A stretch of 64,000 nt of DNA from Bradyrhizobium guangdongense (GTDB lineage: Bacteria > Pseudomonadota > Alphaproteobacteria > Rhizobiales > Xanthobacteraceae), in the NCBI RefSeq assembly GCF_004114975.1, contig NZ_CP030051.1, positions 930,001 through 994,000 of the forward strand, written 5' to 3'. Under the pieces are notes generated by a model. The model was not told where the DNA came from and made no database searches. It saw nothing but the letters and a program-made list of their open reading frames with translations. This document shows, piece after piece, positions 62,064 through 64,000 of this stretch (positions are counted from its first letter, which is position 1; every line of letters starts with the position of its first letter). A program made the position numbers and the translations under genes.

Positions 62064-63273
62064 GCTCGGGCTCGCAATCAAGGCTGCACTGCTCCAGGTC
62101 CATTCCATCGCCGGCCTCGTGCTTGCTCTGTTGCTCTCTTTGATCGCATTGACCGGCGCGATCATGAGCTTCGAGGACGAGATCGTCGATCACTTGAATG
62201 CCGGCATCATGCAGGTCGTGCCACGGACGCCGCCGCCACTGCTGCCGGACGAGCTGGTATCGCGCCTGAAGGCCGTGCCCGATGCCGGCGAGGTCGCGGC
62301 CATCACGCTGTCGAGCGATCCGGCTGCGGCCGTTCACATCCGCTTTGCCCGTGACGAGCAGGGTACGCGGCCGTCCTCGCTCTATGTCGATCCCTATGAC
62401 GGGACCGTGCTTGGCGTGCCGCGCGGCGAGGACTTCTTCGCGACTGTGCGCAGGCTGCATCGCTGGCTGCTCGTTCCCGGCGATGGCAGGGGGTGGGGAC
62501 GCCAGATCACCGGCGTTGCCGCGCTGGGCCTGATCGCGATGCTGATCTCAGGGCTCGTGCTGCGCTGGCCGCGTCGCCCAAGCAGCGTGAAGATGTGGCT
62601 GAAGCCAAATCTCGGGCTCAGCGGGCGCGGCTTGCATCGCTCGCTACACGCGGTCATCGGCACCTGGGTCCTGCCGGTCTATCTCGTGATGAGCCTCACC
62701 GGGCTCTGGTACTCCTTCGATTGGTATAAGGATGGTGTCGTCTGGCTACTGTCGCGTCCGCATGTGGCGGCGGCGAAGAGGCCGCCGCATCCATCCGGTC
62801 GTGCCGAGCCGACCCAACGGGTCGGGTTCGATCGTGCGTGGTCGACCCTCCGGCGCGAACAGAGTGCTGGCTTCGCCAGAGCCCAGCTGATGCTCCCGGC
62901 TGGACCGGGGACGGTCATGCGAATCCGGTCGTGGCCGAAAGACTCCACCCTCGAAAGCGCACGCGATGAATTCCGCATCGATGCCGCCACAGGCCAGCTG
63001 ATCTCCGCCGAGCGCTATGCCGACAAGACGCTCGGTGAGAAGACGATTGCAGGCGTGTTCGATATCCACCGCGGCGCCATTCTCGGCTGGCCCGGCAGGC
63101 TTGGGTTCATGATCTCAGCGGCGCTGATGCCGCTGTTCGCGATCACCGGCGTGCTCCTGTACCTGTCGCGCCGCAAGCTGCGGCTCTCACGCCAGCGCGC
63201 AGCGTTCGGCGATAATGCCGCCGATGGCGCGGGCGAACGGCAGGTTGCATCCCTCGGCAATACCAAGAGCTAG
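62056..63273 (+). CDS. PepSY-associated membrane protein (siderophore reductase-like)
   Basis: This 405-residue inner-membrane protein has four membrane segments and PepSY_TM features. HSIAGLVLALLLSLIALTGAIMSF begins it, then RRLHRWLLVPGDGRGWGRQITG, LHRSLHAVIGTWVLPVYLVMSLTG and FDIHRGAILGWPGR. The histidines are typical of haem or ferric-siderophore reductases. It lies 39 bases after the TonB receptor gene, so it probably reduces or processes the imported iron complex. Its 3' end overlaps the convergent LysR gene by 87 bases. Confidence 0.87.
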   Translation: MRKLGLAIKAALLQVHSIAGLVLALLLSLIALTGAIMSFEDEIVDHLNAGIMQVVPRTPPPLLPDELVSRLKAVPDAGEVAAITLSSDPAAAVHIRFARDEQGTRPSSLYVDPYDGTVLGVPRGEDFFATVRRLHRWLLVPGDGRGWGRQITGVAALGLIAMLISGLVLRWPRRPSSVKMWLKPNLGLSGRGLHRSLHAVIGTWVLPVYLVMSLTGLWYSFDWYKDGVVWLLSRPHVAAAKRPPHPSGRAEPTQRVGFDRAWSTLRREQSAGFARAQLMLPAGPGTVMRIRSWPKDSTLESARDEFRIDAATGQLISAERYADKTLGEKTIAGVFDIHRGAILGWPGRLGFMISAALMPLFAITGVLLYLSRRKLRLSRQRAAFGDNAADGAGERQVASLGNTKS

Positions 63274-64000
63274 CTCGACCGCGTTGAGCTGCGGCAGGCC
63301 CGCTAGATCGTTCGCGCGCCGCAGCGATTTGCGCTCGCCAAGTCTGGTCGGCAGCGCCGCGTAGCCGAGGCCGGCCTTGACGGCGCCGACCAGGCCCGAA
63401 AGGCTGCGCGCTTCGCAGGCGATGCCCCACGCTCGTCCGGCCAGATCCAGGCTGCGCAACGCCTCGCCGCGATAGGCACAGCCGTCCGCGAAGGCCACCA
63501 GCGGAACGGCATCGACGGATCGGCCGGATGCCGTCGTCTTGCCGAACCATGCCATCGGTTCGAACGCGATCGCGGCGCGGACCTCGTTTGTGGGGGCCCG
63601 CTTGTAGAAGGCAAGGTCGAGCCGGCCATGGCTGACGTCCTCGGCGAGCCGTGCCGACACGTCTGTGCGCACCGACAGCCGTGCCTTGGGGAAGCGCGAG
63701 CGGACTTCGTCGAAGGCCGAGGCGAAATCGCGCTCGAGAAAGTCGGCCGGCATGCCGAGCCGAACCCGCTCTTCTGGCGGCCAGCGCATCGCTGCGATGG
63801 TGCGGTCGTTGAGCGCGATCATCTCTCGCGCATGGGTAACGAGCTCCGCGCCCTTGGCGGTCGGTCCGAGCACTCGGCCTCGAATCCGCTCCAGCAGGGG
63901 ATGGCCGACCACGGCTTCGAGCCGGGCGATCTGAAGGCTGATCGCGGATTGCGATCGTCCCAGCTGCTCGGCCGCGCGCGAAAAGCTCTTCAGCGCGACA
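63187..64000 (-). CDS. LysR-family regulator, 3' part
   Basis: This frame is open from the window edge and encodes a helix-turn-helix remnant (VALKSFSRAAEQLGRSQSAI, then SLQIARLEAVVGHPLLERI) and the full effector domain to CALA. The 5' end lies outside the window. The effector part has AFADGCAYRGEALRSLD. It is convergent with the PepSY gene, with which it overlaps at the 3' ends. Target genes are unknown. Confidence 0.88.
   Translation of the reverse strand, partial: VALKSFSRAAEQLGRSQSAISLQIARLEAVVGHPLLERIRGRVLGPTAKGAELVTHAREMIALNDRTIAAMRWPPEERVRLGMPADFLERDFASAFDEVRSRFPKARLSVRTDVSARLAEDVSHGRLDLAFYKRAPTNEVRAAIAFEPMAWFGKTTASGRSVDAVPLVAFADGCAYRGEALRSLDLAGRAWGIACEARSLSGLVGAVKAGLGYAALPTRLGERKSLRRANDLAGLPQLNAVELALGIAEGCNLPFARAIGGIIAERCALA

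Overview
The window is high-GC chromosomal DNA from an alphaproteobacterium. Protein sequences, gene order (rpmH-rnpA-yidC-engB-argB, and def-fmt-truA beside dapE/dapD) and the dispersed palindromic intergenic repeats all point to the Rhizobiales, most likely Bradyrhizobium. This is inferred from sequence character; no database search was possible. There are about 70 protein genes, one tRNA, no rRNA, no CRISPR array and no transposase or integrase. Genes are dense on both strands.

Positions 1-20400 are mostly housekeeping: the 3' end of recR, ampG, rmuC, def-fmt-truA, dapE with a DUF805 membrane gene, dapD, a DUF302/AhpD-like pair with a LysR regulator, a HAD nucleotidase, a DUF1036 exported protein, argB, DUF423, engB, yidC, rnpA, rpmH, a sensor kinase and tRNA-Arg(ACG). 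At least six intergenic palindromic repeats punctuate this part.

Positions 20400-36950 are accessory. They hold a PCuAC copper chaperone with an extra C-terminal domain, a tripartite RND efflux operon with two different permeases (MdtABC-like), nagZ, and an MFS/TetR divergent pair with a near-perfect operator. A ParD antitoxin sits beside a frameshifted ParE toxin. A Tat-exported class V aminotransferase-like enzyme, a sterol-desaturase-family enzyme and a membrane-anchored AraC regulator follow.

Positions 37000-50650 are rich in small or poorly known genes. The most unusual block is an operon of three exported Gly/Ser/Thr-rich low-complexity proteins, one built of 35-residue tandem repeats. 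Next come DUF1236 and DUF2939 proteins, a luciferase-like oxidoreductase, and an ATP-grasp gene joined to a FetA/FetB-type ABC exporter. After these are a tiny zinc-ribbon protein, two stand-alone response-regulator receivers, a Tat-signal cupin, a lytic transglycosylase, a cysteine-synthase homologue, a methyltransferase and an Rrf2 regulator that probably reads its own palindromic promoter.

Positions 51000-64000 hold a YgiQ radical-SAM protein, two tiny genes, and a GntR / FAD-oxidase / DapA-like catabolic locus. A MarR-led operon follows, with a cysteine-less isochorismatase-fold hydrolase, a membrane protein and a frameshifted MFS pump. The window ends with a TonB-dependent siderophore receptor and its PepSY membrane partner, and the 3' part of a LysR gene.

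The main themes are five or six local regulators, each with a recognisable palindrome at its own promoter; two genes broken by single frameshifts; iron and metal handling at three places; and an undescribed-looking operon of secreted repeat proteins.
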